Source: Ascidia mentula
Lineage: Eukaryota; Chordata; Ascidiacea; Phlebobranchia; Ascidiidae
Reading direction: 5' to 3'
Length of the DNA stretch: 64,000 nucleotides
Assembly: GCA_947561715.1 (NCBI GenBank)
Contig: OX387201.1
Coordinates: 12,352,001 to 12,416,000 of the forward strand
The notes below the pieces were generated by a model, which ran no database searches, was not told the origin of the DNA, and saw nothing but the letters and a program-made list of their open reading frames with translations. Positions 13,901 through 27,615 of this stretch are shown here, piece after piece; position 1 is the first letter of the stretch; every line of letters begins with the position of its first letter. A program made the translations under genes and the position numbers.

Positions 13901-14082
13901 TCCATTTTGCAGTATTTGACTTTTCGATAAAAAATATGTTTTTTCAGTACAAGCTTTATTATACAGTGGAAAACGCTGATACTCCAGTACTGAGTTTGCG
14001 GTTGCACAACGTATGTAACTATGCGATTTCAGCACTTGTCCATTTTGCAGTATATGACTTTTCGATAAAAAATATGTTTTTT
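10910..14082. repeat. Most variable canonical block, 23 monomers with rare indels
   Basis: This block has more private changes than any other canonical block. TTGCAACAACG replaces TTGCACAACG in the monomers at 11,324 and 11,739 (one added base each). The monomer at 12,844 is 135 bp, with three bases lost in the A/T tract. AAGCCC removes the HindIII site at 12,154 and 13,117. ACGCAGGTAAC occurs at 11,601 and 12,016, GTGGTTG at 12,430 and TATATCAC at 12,979. At 13,669 the monomer starts TAGTAC, creating a stop in the otherwise open + frame. The tail (R J I C) resembles other block ends. Confidence 0.88.
11324..12153. repeat. Local tandem duplication of a trimer (2 x 415 bp)
   Basis: Monomers 11,324-11,738 (CAACAACG type, K, ACGCAGG type) are followed directly by the same three types at 11,739-12,153. 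Both copies contain the one-base insertion and the ACGCAGG change, which I see nowhere else. They differ at GCTGAAACTCC (second copy) and at the T-tract of the last monomer (TATG versus TATT). A recent unequal exchange in whole-monomer register is the simplest reading. Confidence 0.87.
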
Positions 14083-14498
14083 CAGTACAAGCTTTATTAT
14101 ACAGTGGAAAACGCTGATACTCCAGTACTGAGTTTGCGGTTGCACAACGTATGTAACTATGCAATTTCAGCACTTGTCCATTTTGCAGTATATGACTTTT
14201 CGATGTAAAATATTTTTTTTTCAGTACAAGCTTTATTATACAGTGGAAAACGCTGATACTCCAGTACTGAGTTTGCGGTTGCACAACGTATGTAACTATG
14301 GGATTTCAGCACTTGTCCATTTTGCAGTATATGACTTTTCGATAAAAAATATTGTTTTTTCAGTACAAGCTTTATTATACAGTGAAAAACGCTGATACTC
14401 CAGTACTGAGTTTGCAGTTGCACAACGTATGTAACTATGCGCTTTCAGCACTTGTCCATTTTGCAGTATGTGACTTTTCGATAAAAAATATTTTTTTT
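14083..14498. repeat. 139-bp landmark cassette, copy 4
   Basis: Standard order. The first monomer has g81a and, unlike copies 1-3, GATGTAAAAT, which places a TAA stop at 14,206 in the + frame. The same GATGTAA change appears in copies 6 and 11. Confidence 0.92.
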
Positions 14499-17396
14499 CA
14501 GTACAAGCTTTATTATACAGTGGAAAACGCTGATACTCCAGTACTGAGTTTGCGGTTGCACAACGTATGTAACTCTGCGCTTTCAGCACTTGTCCATTTT
14601 GCAGTATATGACTTTTCGATAAAAAATATTTTTTTTCAGTACAAGCTTTATTATACAGTGGAAAAGGCTGATACTCCAGTACTGAGTTTGCGGTTGCACA
14701 ACGTATGTAACTATGCGATTTCAGCACTTGTCCATTTTGCAGTATATGACTTTTCGATAAAAAATATTTTTTTTCATTGCAAGCTTTATTATACAGTGGA
14801 AAACGCTGATACTCCAGTATTGCGTTTGCGGTTGCACAACGTATGTAACTATGCGCTTTCAGCACTTGTCCATTTTGCAGTATATGACTTTTCGATAAAA
14901 AATATTTTTTTTCAGTACAAGCTTTATTATACAGTGGAAAACGCTGATACTCCAGTACTGAGTTTGCGGTTGCACAACGCATGTAACTATGCGATTTCAG
15001 CACTTGTCCATTTTGCAGTATATGACTTTTCGATAAAAAATATTTTTTTTCAGTACAAGCTTTATTATACAGTGGAAAACGCTGATACTCCAGTACTGAG
15101 TTTGCGGTTGCACAACGTATGTAACTATGCGATTTCAGCACTTGTCCATTTTGCAGTATATGACTTTTCGATAAAAAATATGTTTTTTCAGTACAAGCTT
15201 TATTATACAGTGGAAAACGCTGATACTCCAGTACTAAGTTTGCGGTTGCACAACGTATGTAACTATGCGATTTCAGCACTTGTCCATTTTGCAGTATATG
15301 ACTTTTCGATAAAAAATATTTTTTTTCAGTACAAGCTTTATTATACAGTGGAAAACGCTGATACTCCAGTACTGAGTTTGCGGTTGCACAACGCAAGTAA
15401 CTATGCGATTTCAGCACTTGTCCATTTTGCAGTATATGACTTTTCGATAAAAAATATTTTTTTTCAGTACAAGCTTTATTATACAGTGGAAAACGCTGAT
15501 ACTCCAGTACTGAGTTTGCGGTTGCACAACGTATGTAACTATGCGATTTCAGCACTTGTCCATTTTGCAGTATATGACTTTTCGATAAAAAATATGTTTT
15601 TTCAGTACAAGCTTTATTATACAGTGGAAAACGCTGATACTCCAGTACTGAGTTTGCGGTTGCACAACGTATGTAACTATGCGATTTCAGCACTTGTCCA
15701 TTTTGCAGTATATGACTTTTCGATAAAAAATATGTTTTTTCAGTACAAGCTTTATTATACAGTGGAAAACGCTGATACTCCAGTACTGAGTTTGCGGTTG
15801 CACAACGCAAGTAACTATGCGATTTCAGCACTTGTCCATTTTGCAGTATATGACTTTTCGATAAAAAATATTTTTTTTCAGTACAAGCTTTATTATACAG
15901 TGGAAAACGCTGATACTCCAGTACTGAGTTTGCGGTTGCACAACGTATGTAACTATGCGATTTCAGCACTTGTCCATTTTGCAGTATATGACTTTTCGAT
16001 AAAAAATATGTTTTTTCAGTACAAGCTTTATTATACAGTGGAAAACGCTGATACTCCAGTACTGAGTTTGCGGTTGCACAACGTATGTAACTATGCGATT
16101 TCAGCACTTGTCCATTTTGCAGTATATGACTTTTCGATGAAAAATATTTTTTTTCATTACAAGCTTTATTATACAGTGGAAAACGCTGATACTCCAGTAC
16201 TGAGTTTGCGGTTGCACAACGTATGTAACTCTGCGATTTCAGCACTTGTCCATTTTGCAGTATATGACTTTTCGATAAAAAATATTTTTTTTCAGTACAA
16301 GCTTTATTATACAGTGGAAAACGCTGATACTCCAGTACTGAGTTTGCGGTTGCACAACGCATGTAACTATGCGATTTCAGCACTTGTCCATTTTGCAGTA
16401 TATGACTTTTCGATAAAAAATATTTTTTTTCAGTACAAGCTTTATTATACAGTGGAAAACGCTGATACTCCAGTACTGAGTTTGCGGTTGCACAACGCAT
16501 GTAACTATGCGATTTCAGTACTTGTCCATTTTGCAGTATATGACTTTTCGATAAAAAATATTTTTTTTCAGTACAAGCTTTATTATACAGTGGAAAACGC
16601 TGATACTCCAGTACTGAGTTTGCGGTTGCACAACGTATGTAACTATGCGATTTCAGCACTTGTCCATTTTGCAGTATATGACTTTTCGATAAAAAATATG
16701 TTTTTTCAGTACAAGCTTTATTATACAGTGGAAAACGCTGATACTCCAGTACTGAGTTTGCGGTTGCACAACGTATGTAACTATGCGATTTCAGCACTTG
16801 TCCATTTTGCAGTATATGACTTTTCGATGAAAAATATTTTTTTTCATTACAAGCTTTATTATACAGTGGAAAACGCTGATACTCCAGTACTGAGTTTGCG
16901 GTTGCACAACGTATGTAACTATGCGCTTTCAGCATTTGTCCATTTTGCAGTATATGACTTTTCGATAAAAAATATTTTATTTCAGTACAAGCTTTATTAT
17001 ACAGTGGAAAACGCTGATACTCCAGTACTGAGTTTGCGGTTGCACAACGTATGTAACTATGCGATTTCAGCACTTATCCATTTTGCAGTATATGACTTTT
17101 CGATAAAAAATATGTTTTTTCAGTACAAGCTTTATTATACAGTGGAAAACGCTGATACTCCAGTACTGAGTTTGCGGTTGCACAACGTATGTAACTATGC
17201 GATTTCAGCACTTGTCCATTTTGCAGTATATGACTTTTCGATAAAAAATATTTTTTTTCATTGCAAGCTTTATTATACAGTGAAAAACGCTGATACTCCA
17301 GTATTGCGTTTGCGGTTGCACAACGTATGTAACTATGCGCTTTCAGCACTTGTCCATTTTGCAGTATATGACTTTTCGATAAAAAATATTTTTTTT
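14499..17396. repeat. Canonical block, 21 monomers
   Basis: Order: S2 P R A C K N C C N C D S A B C D E-like C V R. The opening S2 P R A C K N C is shared with 1,797-2,900 and 20,023-21,126. The N C pair appears twice (15,327 and 15,741), consistent with a small internal expansion. The core module A-E-C occupies 16,293-17,120, with CTTATCC in its last monomer and GTGAAAAACG in the final R. Confidence 0.9.
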
Positions 17397-17812
17397 CAGT
17401 ACAAGCTTTATTATACAGTGGAAAACGCTGATACTCCAGTACTGAGTTTGCGGTTGCACAACGTATGTAACTATGCGATTTCAGCACTTGTCCATTTTGC
17501 AGTATATGACTTTTCGATGAAAAATATTTTTTTTTCAGTACAAGCTTTATTATACAGTGGAAAACGCTGATACTCCAGTACTGAGTTTGCGGTTGCACAA
17601 CGTATGTAACTATGGGATTTCAGCACTTGTCCATTTTGCAGTATATGACTTTTCGATAAAAAATATTGTTTTTTCAGTACAAGCTTTATTATACAGTGAA
17701 AAACGCTGATACTCCAGTACTGAGTTTGCAGTTGCACAACGTATGTAACTATGCGCTTTCAGCACTTGTCCATTTTGCAGTATGTGACTTTTCGATAAAA
17801 AATATTTTTTTT
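17397..17812. repeat. 139-bp landmark cassette, copy 5
   Basis: First monomer has TATGCGATT (no g81a) with GATGAAA and T9; second TATGGG and TTGTTTTTT; third type Q. Counterpart in the right copy of the long duplication is 51,764-52,179. Confidence 0.92.
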
Positions 17813-19606
17813 CAGTACAAGCTTTATTATACAGTGGAAAACGCTGATACTCCAGTACTGAGTTTGCGGTTGCACAACGTATGTAACTCTGCGCTTTCAG
17901 CACTTGTCCATTTTGCAGTATATGACTTTTCGATAAAAAATATTTTTTTTCAGTACAAGCTTTATTATACAGTGGAAAACGCTGATACTCCAGTACTGAG
18001 TTTGCGGTTGCACAACGCATGTAACTATGCGATTTCAGCACTTGTCCATTTTGCAGTATATGACTTTTCGATAAAAAATATTTTTTTTCAGTACAAGCTT
18101 TATTATACAGTGGAAAACGCTGATACTCCAGTACTGAGTTTGCGGTTGCACAACGCATGTAACTATGCGATTTCAGTACTTGTCCATTTTGCAGTATATG
18201 ACTTTTCGATAAAAAATATTTTTTTTCAGTACAAGCTTTATTATACAGTGGAAAACGCTGATACTCCAGTACTGAGTTTGCGGTTGCACAACGTATGTAA
18301 CTATGCGATTTCAGCACTTGTCCATTTTGCAGTATATGACTTTTCGATAAAAAATATGTTTTTTCAGTACAAGCTTTATTATACAGTGGAAAACGCTGAT
18401 ACTCCAGTACTGAGTTTGCGGTTGCACAACGTATGTAACTATGCGATTTCAGCACTTGTCCATTTTGCAGTATATGACTTTTCGATGAAAAATATTTTTT
18501 TTCATTACAAGCTTTATTATACAGTGGAAAACGCTGATACTCCAGTACTGAGTTTGCGGTTGCACAACGTATGTAACTCTGCGCTTTCAGCATTTGTCCA
18601 TTTTGCAGTATATGACTTTTCGATAAAAAATATTTTATTTCAGTACAAGCTTTATTATACAGTGGAAAACGCTGATACTCCAGTACTGAGTTTGCGGTTG
18701 CACAACGTATGTAACTATGCGATTTCAGCACTTGTCCATTTTGCAGTATATGACTTTTCGATAAAAAATATGTTTTTTCAGTACAAGCTTTATTATACAG
18801 TGGAAAACGCTGATACTCCAGTACTGAGTTTGCGGTTGCACAACGTATGTAACTATGCGATTTCAGCACTTGTCCATTTTGCAGTATATGACTTTTCGAT
18901 GAAAAATATTTTTTTTCATTACAAGCTTTATTATACAGTGGAAAACGCTGATACTCCAGTACTGAGTTTGCGGTTGCACAACGTATGTAACTCTGCGCTT
19001 TCAGCATTTGTCCATTTTGCAGTATATGACTTTTCGATAAAAAATATTTTTTTTCAGTACAAGCTTTATTATACAGTGGAAAACGCTGATACTCCAGTAC
19101 TGAGTTTGCGGTTGCACAACGTATGTAACTATGCGCTTTCAGCACTTGTCCATTTTGCAGTATATGACTTTTCGATAAAAAATATTTTTTTTTAGTACAA
19201 GCTTTATTATACAGTGGAAAACGCTGATACTCCAGTACTGAGTTTGCGGTTGCACAAAGTATGTAACTCTGCGCTTTCAGCACTTGTCCATTTTGCAGTA
19301 TATGACTTTTCGATAAAAAATATTTTTTTTCATTACAAGCTTTATTATACAGTGGAAAACGCTGATACTCCAGTACTGAGTTTGCAGTTGCACAACATAA
19401 GTAACTCCGCGCTTTCAGCACTTGTCCATTTTGCAGTATTTGACTTTTCGATAAAAAATAGGTTTTTTCAGTACAAGCTTTATTATACAGTGGAAAACGC
19501 TGATACTCCAGTACTGAGTTTGCGGTTGCACAACGTATGTAACTATGCGATTTCAGCACTTGTCCATTTTGCAGTATATGACTTTTCGATAAAAAATATG
19601 TTTTTT
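17813..19606. repeat. Canonical block, 13 monomers, lacking two monomers of its copy
   Basis: Order: S2 A B C D E C D E0 Y J I C. The monomer at 19,193 starts TAGTAC, giving a + frame stop. The I monomer at 19,331 has g56a and ends AATAGG. Compared with 52,180-54,249 it lacks an A and a CATTAC-start I monomer after E0: here E0 (18,917) runs directly into Y (19,055). Confidence 0.9.
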
Positions 19607-20022
19607 CAGTACAAGCTTTATTATACAGTGGAAAACGCTGATACTCCAGTACTGAGTTTGCGGTTGCACAACGTATGTAACTATGCGATTTCAGCACTTG
19701 TCCATTTTGCAGTATATGACTTTTCGATGTAAAATATTTTTTTTTCAGTACAAGCTTTATTATACAGTGGAAAACGCTGATACTCCAGTACTGAGTTTGC
19801 GGTTGCACAACGTATGTAACTATGGGATTTCAGCACTTGTCCATTTTGCAGTATATGACTTTTCGATAAAAAATATTGTTTTTTCAGTACAAGCTTTATT
19901 ATACAGTGAAAAACGCTGATACTCCAGTACTGAGTTTGCAGTTGCACAACGTATGTAACTATGCGCTTTCAGCACTTGTCCATTTTGCAGTATGTGACTT
20001 TTCGATAAAAAATATTTTTTTT
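19607..20022. repeat. 139-bp landmark cassette, copy 6
   Basis: First monomer has TATGCGATT and GATGTAA (stop at 19,730) with T9; second TATGGG and TTGTTTTTT; third type Q. Counterpart is 54,250-54,665. Confidence 0.92.
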
Positions 20023-23000
20023 CAGTACAAGCTTTATTATACAGTGGAAAACGCTGATACTCCAGTACTGAGTTTGCGGTTGCACAACGTATGTAACTCT
20101 GCGCTTTCAGCACTTGTCCATTTTGCAGTATATGACTTTTCGATAAAAAATATTTTTTTTCAGTACAAGCTTTATTATACAGTGGAAAAGGCTGATACTC
20201 CAGTACTGAGTTTGCGGTTGCACAACGTATGTAACTATGCGATTTCAGCACTTGTCCATTTTGCAGTATATGACTTTTCGATAAAAAATATTTTTTTTCA
20301 TTGCAAGCTTTATTATATAGTGGAAAACGCTGATACTCCAGTATTGCGTTTGCGGTTGCACAACGTATGTAACTATGCGCTTTCAGCACTTGTCCATTTT
20401 GCAGTATATGACTTTTCGATAAAAAATATTTTTTTTCAGTACAAGCTTTATTATACAGTGGAAAACGCTGATACTCCAGTACTGAGTTTGCGGTTGCACA
20501 ACGCATGTAACTATGCGATTTCAGCACTTGTCCATTTTGCAGTATATGACTTTTCGATAAAAAATATTTTTTTTCAGTACAAGCTTTATTATACAGTGGA
20601 AAACGCTGATACTCCAGTACTGAGTTTGCGGTTGCACAACGTATGTAACTATGCGATTTCAGCACTTGTCCATTTTGCAGTATATGACTTTTCGATAAAA
20701 AATATGTTTTTTCAGTACAAGCTTTATTATACAGTGGAAAACGCTGATACTCCAGTACTAAGTTTGCGGTTGCACAACGTATGTAACTATGCGATTTCAG
20801 CACTTGTCCATTTTGCAGTATATGACTTTTCGATAAAAAATATTTTTTTTCAGTACAAGCTTTATTATACAGTGGAAAACGCTGATACTCCAGTACTGAG
20901 TTTGCGGTTGCACAACGCAAGTAACTATGCGATTTCAGCACTTGTCCATTTTGCAGTATATGACTTTTCGATAAAAAATATTTTTTTTCAGTACAAGCTT
21001 TATTATACAGTGGAAAACGCTGATACTCCAGTACTGAGTTTGCGGTTGCACAACGTATGTAACTATGCGATTTCAGCACTTGTCCATTTTGCAGTATATG
21101 ACTTTTCGATAAAAAATATGTTTTTTCAGTACAAGCTTTATTATACAGTGGAAAACGCTGATACTCCAGTACTGAGTTTGCGGTTGCACAACGTATGTAA
21201 CTATGCGATTTCAGCACTTGTCCATTTTGCAGTATATGACTTTTCGATGAAAAATATTTTTTTTCATTACAAGCTTTATTATACAGTGGAAAACGCTGAT
21301 ACTCCAGTACTGAGTTTGCGGTTGCACAACGTATGTAACTATGCGATTTCAGCACTTGTCCATTTTGCAGTATATGACTTTTCGATAAAAAATATTTTTT
21401 TTCATTGCAAGCTTTATTATATAGTGGAAAACGCTGATACTCCAGTATTGCGTTTGCGGTTGCACAACGTATGTAACTATGCGCTTTCAGCACTTGTCCA
21501 TTTTGCAGTATATGACTTTTCGATAAAAAATATTTTTTTTCAGTACAAGCTTTATTATACAGTGGAAAACGCTGATACTCCAGTACTGAGTTTGCGGTTG
21601 CACAACGCATGTAACTATGCGATTTCAGCACTTGTCCATTTTGCAGTATATGACTTTTCGATAAAAAATATTTTTTTTCAGTACAAGCTTTATTATACAG
21701 TGGAAAACGCTGATACTCCAGTACTGAGTTTGCGGTTGCACAACGTATGTAACTATGCGATTTCAGCACTTGTCCATTTTGCAGTATATGACTTTTCGAT
21801 AAAAAATATGTTTTTTCAGTACAAGCTTTATTATACAGTGGAAAACGCTGATACTCCAGTACTAAGTTTGCGGTTGCACAACGTATGTAACTATGCGATT
21901 TCAGCACTTGTCCATTTTGCAGTATATGACTTTTCGATAAAAAATTTTTTTTTCAGTACAAGCTTTATTATACAGTGGAAAACGCTGATACTCCAGTACT
22001 GAGTTTGCGGTTGCACAACGCAAGTAACTATGCGATTTCAGCACTTGTCCATTTTGCAGTATATGACTTTTCGATAAAAAATATTTTTTTTCAGTACAAG
22101 CTTTATTATACAGTGGAAAACGCTGATACTCCAGTACTGAGTTTGCGGTTGCACAACGTATGTAACTATGCGATTTCAGCACTTGTCCATTTTGCAGTAT
22201 ATGACTTTTCGATAAAAAATATGTTTTTTCAGTACAAGCTTTATTATACAGTGGAAAACGCTGATACTCCAGTACTGAGTTTGCGGTTGCACAACGTATG
22301 TAACTATGCGATTTCAGCACTTGTCCATTTTGCAGTATATGACTTTTCGATGAAAAATATTTTTTTTCATTACAAGCTTTATTATACAGTGGAAAACGCT
22401 GATACTCCAGTACTGAGTTTGCGGTTGCACAACGTATGTAACTCTGCGATTTCAGCACTTGTCCATTTTGCAGTATATGACTTTTCGATAAAAAATTTTT
22501 TTTTTCAGTACAAGCTTTATTATACAGTGGAAAACGCTGATACTCCAGTACTGAGTTTGCGGTTGCACAACGCATGTAACTATGCGATTTCAGCACTTGT
22601 CCATTTTGCAGTATATGACTTTTCGATAAAAAATATTTTTTTTCAGTACAAGCTTTATTATACAGTGGAAAACGCTGATACTCCAGTACTGAGTTTGCGG
22701 TTGCACAACGCATGTAACTATGCGATTTCAGTACTTGTCCATTTTGCAGTATATGACTTTTCGATAAAAAATATTTTTTTTCAGTACAAGCTTTATTATA
22801 CAGTGGAAAACGCTGATACTCCAGTACTGAGTTTGCGGTTGCACAACGTATGTAACTATGCGATTTCAGCACTTGTCCATTTTGCAGTATATGACTTTTC
22901 GATAAAAAATATGTTTTTTCAGTACAAGCTTTATTATACAGTGGAAAACGCTGATACTCCAGTACTGAGTTTGCGGTTGCACAACGTATGTAACTATGCG

Positions 23001-23885
23001 ATTTCAGCACTTGTCCATTTTGCAGTATATGACTTTTCGATGAAAAATATTTTTTTTCATTACAAGCTTTATTATACAGTGGAAAACGCTGATACTCCAG
23101 TACTGAGTTTGCGGTTGCACAACGTATGTAACTATGCGCTTTCAGCATTTGTCCATTTTGCAGTATATGACTTTTCGATAAAAAATATTTTATTTCAGTA
23201 CAAGCTTTATTATACAGTGGAAAACGCTGATACTCCAGTACTGAGTTTGCGGTTGCACAACGTATGTAACTATGCGATTTCAGCACTTATCCATTTTGCA
23301 GTATATGACTTTTCGATAAAAAATATGTTTTTTCAGTACAAGCTTTATTATACAGTGGAAAACGCTGATACTCCAGTACTGAGTTTGCGGTTGCACAACG
23401 TATGTAACTATGCGATTTCAGCACTTGTCCATTTTGCAGTATATGACTTTTCGATAAAAAATATTTTTTTTCATTGCAAGCTTTATTATACAGTGAAAAA
23501 CGCTGATACTCCAGTATTGCGTTTGCGGTTGCACAACGTATGTAACTATGCGCTTTCAGCACTTGTCCATTTTGCAGTATATGACTTTTCGATAAAAAAT
23601 ATTTTTTTTCAGTACAAGCTTTATTATACAGTGGAAAACGCTGATACTCCAGTACTGAGTTTGCGGTTGCACAAAGTATGTAACTCTGCGCTTTCAGCAC
23701 TTGTCCATTTTGCAGTATATGACTTTTCGATAAAAAATATTTTTTTTCATTACAAGCTTTATTATACAGTGGAAAACGCTGATACTCCAGTACTGAGTTT
23801 GCGGTTGCACAACATAAGTAACTCCGCGCTTTCAGCACTTGTCCATTTTGCAGTATTTGACTTTTCGATAAAAAATATGTTTTTT
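20023..23885. repeat. Canonical block, 28 monomers with internal 8-mer duplication
   Basis: Order: S2 P R A C K N C D V R A C K N C D S A B C D E-like C V R J If. Both early R monomers carry the rare TATATAGTGG. The K monomer at 21,817 is 137 bp (A6T9 instead of A6TAT8), which breaks the reading frames. The S monomer at 22,368 has A6T10. Counterpart is 54,666-58,528, identical in length (3,863 bp). Confidence 0.9.
20299..22505. repeat. Tandem duplication of an 8-monomer unit
   Basis: R A C K N C D followed by a CATTAC-start monomer at 20,299-21,402 is followed at once by the same order at 21,403-22,505, offset 1,104 bp (8 x 138). Both R monomers carry TATATAGTGG, which I find only here and in the right-hand copy. 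The second unit differs by the one-base loss in K and by S in place of V at the end, so those changes followed the duplication or entered with the exchange. Confidence 0.88.
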
Positions 23886-24301
23886 CAGTACAAGCTTTAT
23901 TATACAGTGGAAAACGCTGATACTCCAGTACTGAGTTTGCGGTTGCACAACGTATGTAACTATGCGATTTCAGCACTTGTCCATTTTGCAGTATATGACT
24001 TTTCGATGAAAAATATTTTTTTTTCAGTACAAGCTTTATTATACAGTGGAAAACGCTGATACTCCAGTACTGAGTTTGCGGTTGCACAACGTATGTAACT
24101 ATGGGATTTCAGCACTTGTCCATTTTGCAGTATATGACTTTTCGATAAAAAATATTGTTTTTTCAGTACAAGCTTTATTATACAGTGAAAAACGCTGATA
24201 CTCCAGTACTGAGTTTGCAGTTGCACAACGTATGTAACTATGCGCTTTCAGCACTTGTCCATTTTGCAGTATGTGACTTTTCGATAAAAAATATTTTTTT
24301 T
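23886..24301. repeat. 139-bp landmark cassette, copy 7
   Basis: First monomer TATGCGATT, GATGAAA, T9; second TATGGG, TTGTTTTTT; third type Q. Counterpart is 58,529-58,944. Confidence 0.92.
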
Positions 24302-27199
24302 CAGTACAAGCTTTATTATACAGTGGAAAACGCTGATACTCCAGTACTGAGTTTGCGGTTGCACAACGTATGTAACTCTGCGCTTTCAGCACTTGTCCAT
24401 TTTGCAGTATATGACTTTTCGATAAAAAATATTTTTTTTCAGTACAAGCTTTATTATACAGTGGAAAAGGCTGATACTCCAGTACTGAGTTTGCGGTTGC
24501 ACAACGTATGTAACTATGCGATTTCAGCACTTGTCCATTTTGCAGTATATGACTTTTCGATAAAAAATATGTTTTTTCAGTACAAGCTTTATTATACAGT
24601 GGAAAACGCTGATACTCCAGTACTAAGTTTGCGGTTGCACAACGTATGTAACTATGCGCTTTCAGCACTTGTCCATTTTGCAGTATGTGACTTTTCGATA
24701 AAAAATATTTTTTTTCAGTACAAGCTTTATTATACAGTGGAAAACGCTGATACTCCAGTACTGAGTTTGCGGTTGCACAACGTATGTAACTCTGCGCTTT
24801 CAGCACTTGTCCATTTTGCAGTATATGACTTTTCGATAAAAAATATTTTTTTTCAGTACAAGCTTTATTATACAGTGGAAAAGGCTGATACTCCAGTACT
24901 GAGTTTGCGGTTGCACAACGTATGTAACTATGCGATTTCAGCACTTGTCCATTTTGCAGTATATGACTTTTCGATAAAAAATATTTTTTTTCATTGCAAG
25001 CTTTATTATACAGTGGAAAACGCTGATACTCCAGTATTGCGTTTGCGGTTGCACAACGTATGTAACTATGCGCTTTCAGCACTTGTCCATTTTGCAGTAT
25101 ATGACTTTTCGATAAAAAATATGTTTTTTCAGTACAAGCTTTATTATACAGTGGAAAACGCTGATACTCCAGTACTGAGTTTGCGGTTGCACAACGTATG
25201 TAACTCTGCGATTTCAGCACTTGTCCATTTTGCAGTATATGACTTTTCGATAAAAAATATTTTTTTTCAGTACAAGCTTTATTATACAGTGGAAAACGCT
25301 GATACTCCAGTACTGAGTTTGCGGTTGCACAACGCATGTAACTATGCGATTTCAGCACTTGTCCATTTTGCAGTATATGACTTTTCGATAAAAAATATTT
25401 TTTTTCAGTACAAGCTTTATTATACAGTGGAAAACGCTGATACTCCAGTACTGAGTTTGCGGTTGCACAACGCATGTAACTATGCGATTTCAGTACTTGT
25501 CCATTTTGCAGTATATGACTTTTCGATAAAAAATATTTTTTTTCAGTACAAGCTTTATTATACAGTGGAAAACGCTGATACTCCAGTACTGAGTTTGCGG
25601 TTGCACAACGTATGTAACTATGCGATTTCAGCACTTGTCCATTTTGCAGTATATGACTTTTCGATAAAAAATATGTTTTTTCAGTACAAGCTTTATTATA
25701 CAGTGGAAAACGCTGATACTCCAGTACTGAGTTTGCGGTTGCACAACGTATGTAACTATGCGATTTCAGCACTTGTCCATTTTGCAGTATATGACTTTTC
25801 GATGAAAAATATTTTTTTTCATTACAAGCTTTATTATACAGTGGAAAACGCTGATACTCCAGTACTGAGTTTGCGGTTGCACAACGTATGTAACTCTGCG
25901 CTTTCAGCATTTGTCCATTTTGCAGTATATGACTTTTCGATAAAAAATATTTTATTTCAGTACAAGCTTTATTATACAGTGGAAAACGCTGATACTCCAG
26001 TACTGAGTTTGCGGTTGCACAACGTATGTAACTATGCGATTTCAGCACTTGTCCATTTTGCAGTATATGACTTTTCGATAAAAAATATGTTTTTTCAGTA
26101 CAAGCTTTATTATACAGTGGAAAACGCTGATACTCCAGTACTGAGTTTGCGGTTGCACAACGTATGTAACTATGCGATTTCAGCACTTGTCCATTTTGCA
26201 GTATATGACTTTTCGATGAAAAATATTTTTTTTCATTACAAGCTTTATTATACAGTGGAAAACGCTGATACTCCAGTACTGAGTTTGCGGTTGCACAACG
26301 TATGTAACTCTGCGCTTTCAGCATTTGTCCATTTTGCAGTATATGACTTTTCGATAAAAAATATTTTTTTTCAGTACAAGCTTTATTATACAGTGGAAAA
26401 CGCTGATACTCCAGTACTGAGTTTGCGGTTGCACAACGCATGTAACTATGCGATTTCAGCACTTGTCCATTTTGCAGTATATGACTTTTCGATAAAAAAT
26501 ATTTTTTTTCATTACAAGCTTTATTATACAGTGGAAAACGCTGATACTCCAGTACTGAGTTTGCGGTTGCACAACATAAGTAACTCCGCGCTTTCAGCAC
26601 TTGTCCATTTTGCAGTATATGACTTTTCGATAAAAAATATTTTTTTTCATTACAAGCTTTATTATACAGTGGAAAACGCTGATACTCCAGTACTGAGTTT
26701 GCGGTTGCACAACGTATGTAACTCTGCGCTTTCAGCATTTGTCCATTTTGCAGTATATGACTTTTCGATAAAAAATATTTTTTTTCAGTACAAGCTTTAT
26801 TATACAGTGGAAAACGCTGATACTCCAGTACTGAGTTTGCGGTTGCACAACGCATGTAACTCTGCGCTTTCAGCACTTGTCCATTTTGCAGTATATGACT
26901 TTTCGATAAAAAATATTTTTTTTCATTACAAGCTTTATTATACAGTGGTAAACGCTGATACTCCAGTACTGAGTTTGCGGTTGCACAACATAAGTAACTC
27001 CGCGCTTTCAGCACTTGTCCATTTTGCAGTATTTGACTTTTCGATAAAAAATATGTTTTTTCAGTACAAGCTTTATTATACAGTGGAAAACGCTGATACT
27101 CCAGTACTGAGTTTGCGGTTGCACAACGTATGTAACTATGCGATTTCAGCACTTGTCCATTTTGCAGTATATGACTTTTCGATAAAAAATATGTTTTTT
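24302..27199. repeat. Canonical block, 21 monomers
   Basis: Order: S2 P(with t132g) K/Y-type S2 P R S A B C D E C D E0 A I E0 A/S2-type If C. The trio ending Q S2 P (24,164-24,577) is followed by a Q-like monomer with g48a, S2 and P (24,578-24,991), a second local trimer duplication at 414 bp. The If monomer at 26,924 has a private GTGGTAAACG. Core module at 25,268-26,095. Counterpart is 58,945-61,842, same length. Confidence 0.9.
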
Positions 27200-27615
27200 C
27201 AGTACAAGCTTTATTATACAGTGGAAAACGCTGATACTCCAGTACTGAGTTTGCGGTTGCACAACGTATGTAACTATGCAATTTCAGCACTTGTCCATTT
27301 TTCAGTATATGACTTTTCGATGAAAAATATTTTTTTTTCAGTACAAGCTTTATTATACAGTGGAAAACGCTGATACTCCAGTACTGAGTTTGCGGTTGCA
27401 CAACGTATGTAACTATGGGATTTCAGCACTTGTCCATTTTGCAGTATATGACTTTTCGATAAAAAATATTGTTTTTTCAGTACAAGCTTTATTATACAGC
27501 TAAAAACGCTGATACTCCAGTACTGAGTTTGCAGTTGCACAACGTATGTAACTATGCGCTTTCAGCACTTGTCCATTTTGCAGTATGTGACTTTTCGATA
27601 AAAAATATTTTTTTT
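27200..27615. repeat. 139-bp landmark cassette, copy 8
   Basis: First monomer has g81a and a private CATTTTTCAG in place of CATTTTGCAG, then T9. The second is standard. The Q monomer reads ACAGCTAAAAACG instead of ACAGTGAAAAACG. All of these recur in copy 13 (61,843-62,258). Confidence 0.92.
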
